DNA from: Verrucomicrobiales bacterium
Lineage (GTDB): Bacteria; Verrucomicrobiota; Verrucomicrobiia; Verrucomicrobiales; Akkermansiaceae
Assembly: GCA_002729295.1 (NCBI GenBank)
Contig: PBTU01000175.1
Location: forward strand, 1-14,475
Length of the DNA stretch: 14,475 nt
Direction of reading: 5' to 3'
This document shows, one piece after another, positions 13,571 through 14,475 of this stretch. How positions within the stretch are numbered: position 1 is the first letter of the stretch; each line of letters opens with the position of its first letter. Made by a program: the position numbers and the translations under genes. The notes beneath the pieces were generated by a model. The model made no database searches, was not told the DNA's origin, and saw only the letters and a list, made by a program, of their open reading frames with translations.

Positions 13571-14475
13571 TCAATCGACTGGCTCCATGAGCCAGTGGTC
13601 GATGCGTTTGGCATCGAAGACTAATTGTAAAGCGATGAGGTGATGCCCGAGCGGATAGGTCCACCGTTCGGGATTGCCCAAGATTTGGTGGAGTTCGCGG
13701 GTTTGTTTTTTTGGAATGATTTTATCGAGTCGCCCGTGGATGGTGAGGAGTCGGTAATTACGTAAAATGCTGCCGGTCATACCGGGGTGTAGCTTCGTGA
13801 GTTCAGCGGCCCTACGATAGACGGTGTGAAATTCTTCGTCGGTGAGGATGTGCATGACTTTTTCAGGTGGATCTTTTCGGGCGTCTTTCACCCATTCGAG
13901 GGTATTGGGGAAAACTCCGGCGGCTCCGGATTCGTAGGTTGAGAGGAGATTGGTTCCGGCGCTCACAAGGACGATGGAATCCCAGTCCGGATTGAGTTTC
14001 ACCTCGGCGGGGATTCCGAAGCTTCCGGCGCTGGTGCCGATGAGGGCCTTTTTTCCGGCAAGCCAGGAAGGTCGGGTCTTGCGGAGGTAGGCCAGGGCGG
14101 CGCGGGTGGAATGGGCTTGTTCGGCGTGGTGGAGATCCATGTCGTCGGCAAGAAGACGGGCTCCGTTTTCGATCGTGCCTAATTTCGAGATTATGGTCGG
14201 GATACGTCCGCGGTAGAGGCTGTCAGGGGGAAGCCCCACCATGACGTTCCACCCGAGTTTTTGCATTTTATGGACAAACTGCTGCTCCACCTTCGAGAGG
14301 AGCATAATGGAGGTGTGGTACACAAGCAGGCCCTTGGCGCTTTTTCTTTCGCTTGGGAAAAGTTGAAAAATGGTGGTGCGAAGGTCGAAGGCGCAGAACT
14401 CCCAATAGTTGCCATCTTCGTGTGTCAGTTTATTCGTATCCTTTAAATAGGGACTGTCCCCGGCGAGAGGCGAGG
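13571..14475 (-). CDS. Alpha/beta hydrolase, N-terminus beyond right edge
   Basis: The frame is open from TGA at 13573-13571 to the window edge with no stop, and the sequence remains protein-like upstream of the GTG at 14323. The 50 codons beyond it include NYWEFCAFDLRTTIFQLFP and SAKGLLVYHTS. The true start therefore lies outside, and GTG 14323 is internal, within the first beta strand. Counting from that GTG, the catalytic set is Ser98 in IGTSAGSFG (GxSxG nucleophile elbow), Asp200 in IHGRLDKIIP, and His227 or His228 in YPLGHH. The strand-helix order fits a serine esterase/lipase-like hydrolase of the alpha/beta fold. No signal peptide can be judged. The substrate is unknown. The stop lies one base from the menD stop, tail to tail. 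Confidence 0.85.
   Translation of the reverse strand, partial: SPLAGDSPYLKDTNKLTHEDGNYWEFCAFDLRTTIFQLFPSERKSAKGLLVYHTSIMLLSKVEQQFVHKMQKLGWNVMVGLPPDSLYRGRIPTIISKLGTIENGARLLADDMDLHHAEQAHSTRAALAYLRKTRPSWLAGKKALIGTSAGSFGIPAEVKLNPDWDSIVLVSAGTNLLSTYESGAAGVFPNTLEWVKDARKDPPEKVMHILTDEEFHTVYRRAAELTKLHPGMTGSILRNYRLLTIHGRLDKIIPKKQTRELHQILGNPERWTYPLGHHLIALQLVFDAKRIDHWLMEPVD

Noticed and set aside
1..14475. Defence island, prophage or integrative element
   Set aside because: No integrase, transposase, tRNA attachment site, phage gene, CRISPR array or toxin-antitoxin pair was seen; the single HNH gene is not enough.

Overview
The window looks like ordinary chromosomal DNA of a Gram-negative, menaquinone-making bacterium. 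It has moderate GC (roughly mid-50s by eye), few strong Shine-Dalgarno sites, and several GTG starts. Supporting features are a lipoprotein signal peptide, an ExbB/ExbD/TonB-like energy-transducing operon that implies an outer membrane, and a classical isochorismate-route menD. The flavour of the proteins suggests the Planctomycetota-Verrucomicrobiota-Chlamydiota group, most likely Verrucomicrobiota. Points in favour are the ParA start, the membrane-anchored zinc ribbon behind exbD, and a degenerate secreted-protein-like C-terminus. The lineage is inference; there is no rRNA or other marker to confirm it. I see no tRNA, rRNA, CRISPR array, IS element, prophage gene or recognisable defence island.

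Left part (1-5297): a lipoprotein gene runs off the left edge on the minus strand and is divergent from a two-gene plus-strand unit. That unit encodes a ParA/MinD-type ATPase and a protein with a roadblock/LC7-like C-terminal domain. It converges on a 1138-residue ABC transporter on the minus strand, and the two units share one palindromic CTAG as both stop codons. The transporter joins a TerB-like domain, two beta-rich FHA-like modules, an ABCG-type ATPase and a six-helix ABC-2 permease with a large coiled-coil external loop.

Middle (5298-8563): a 557-base gap with only two doubtful small ORFs is followed by an EamA-type drug/metabolite transporter, a spermidine-synthase-fold methyltransferase-like protein, a 303-base gap holding what looks like a C-terminal gene remnant, and a stand-alone HNH nuclease.

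Right part (8564-14475): exbB, exbD, a TonB-like protein and a small membrane-anchored zinc ribbon form a tightly packed operon with a 2-base gap and two ATGA overlaps. After 75 bases come fabF and menD, joined by a one-base TAGTG overlap. menD meets, tail to tail and one base apart, an alpha/beta hydrolase gene that is open to the right edge, so its start lies outside the window.

The most unusual items are the TerB/FHA-like/ABCG fusion, the ParA-roadblock pair, the exb operon with its zinc-ribbon partner, and a nested hairpin that covers the exbB start codon. None of these proves a new system on its own.
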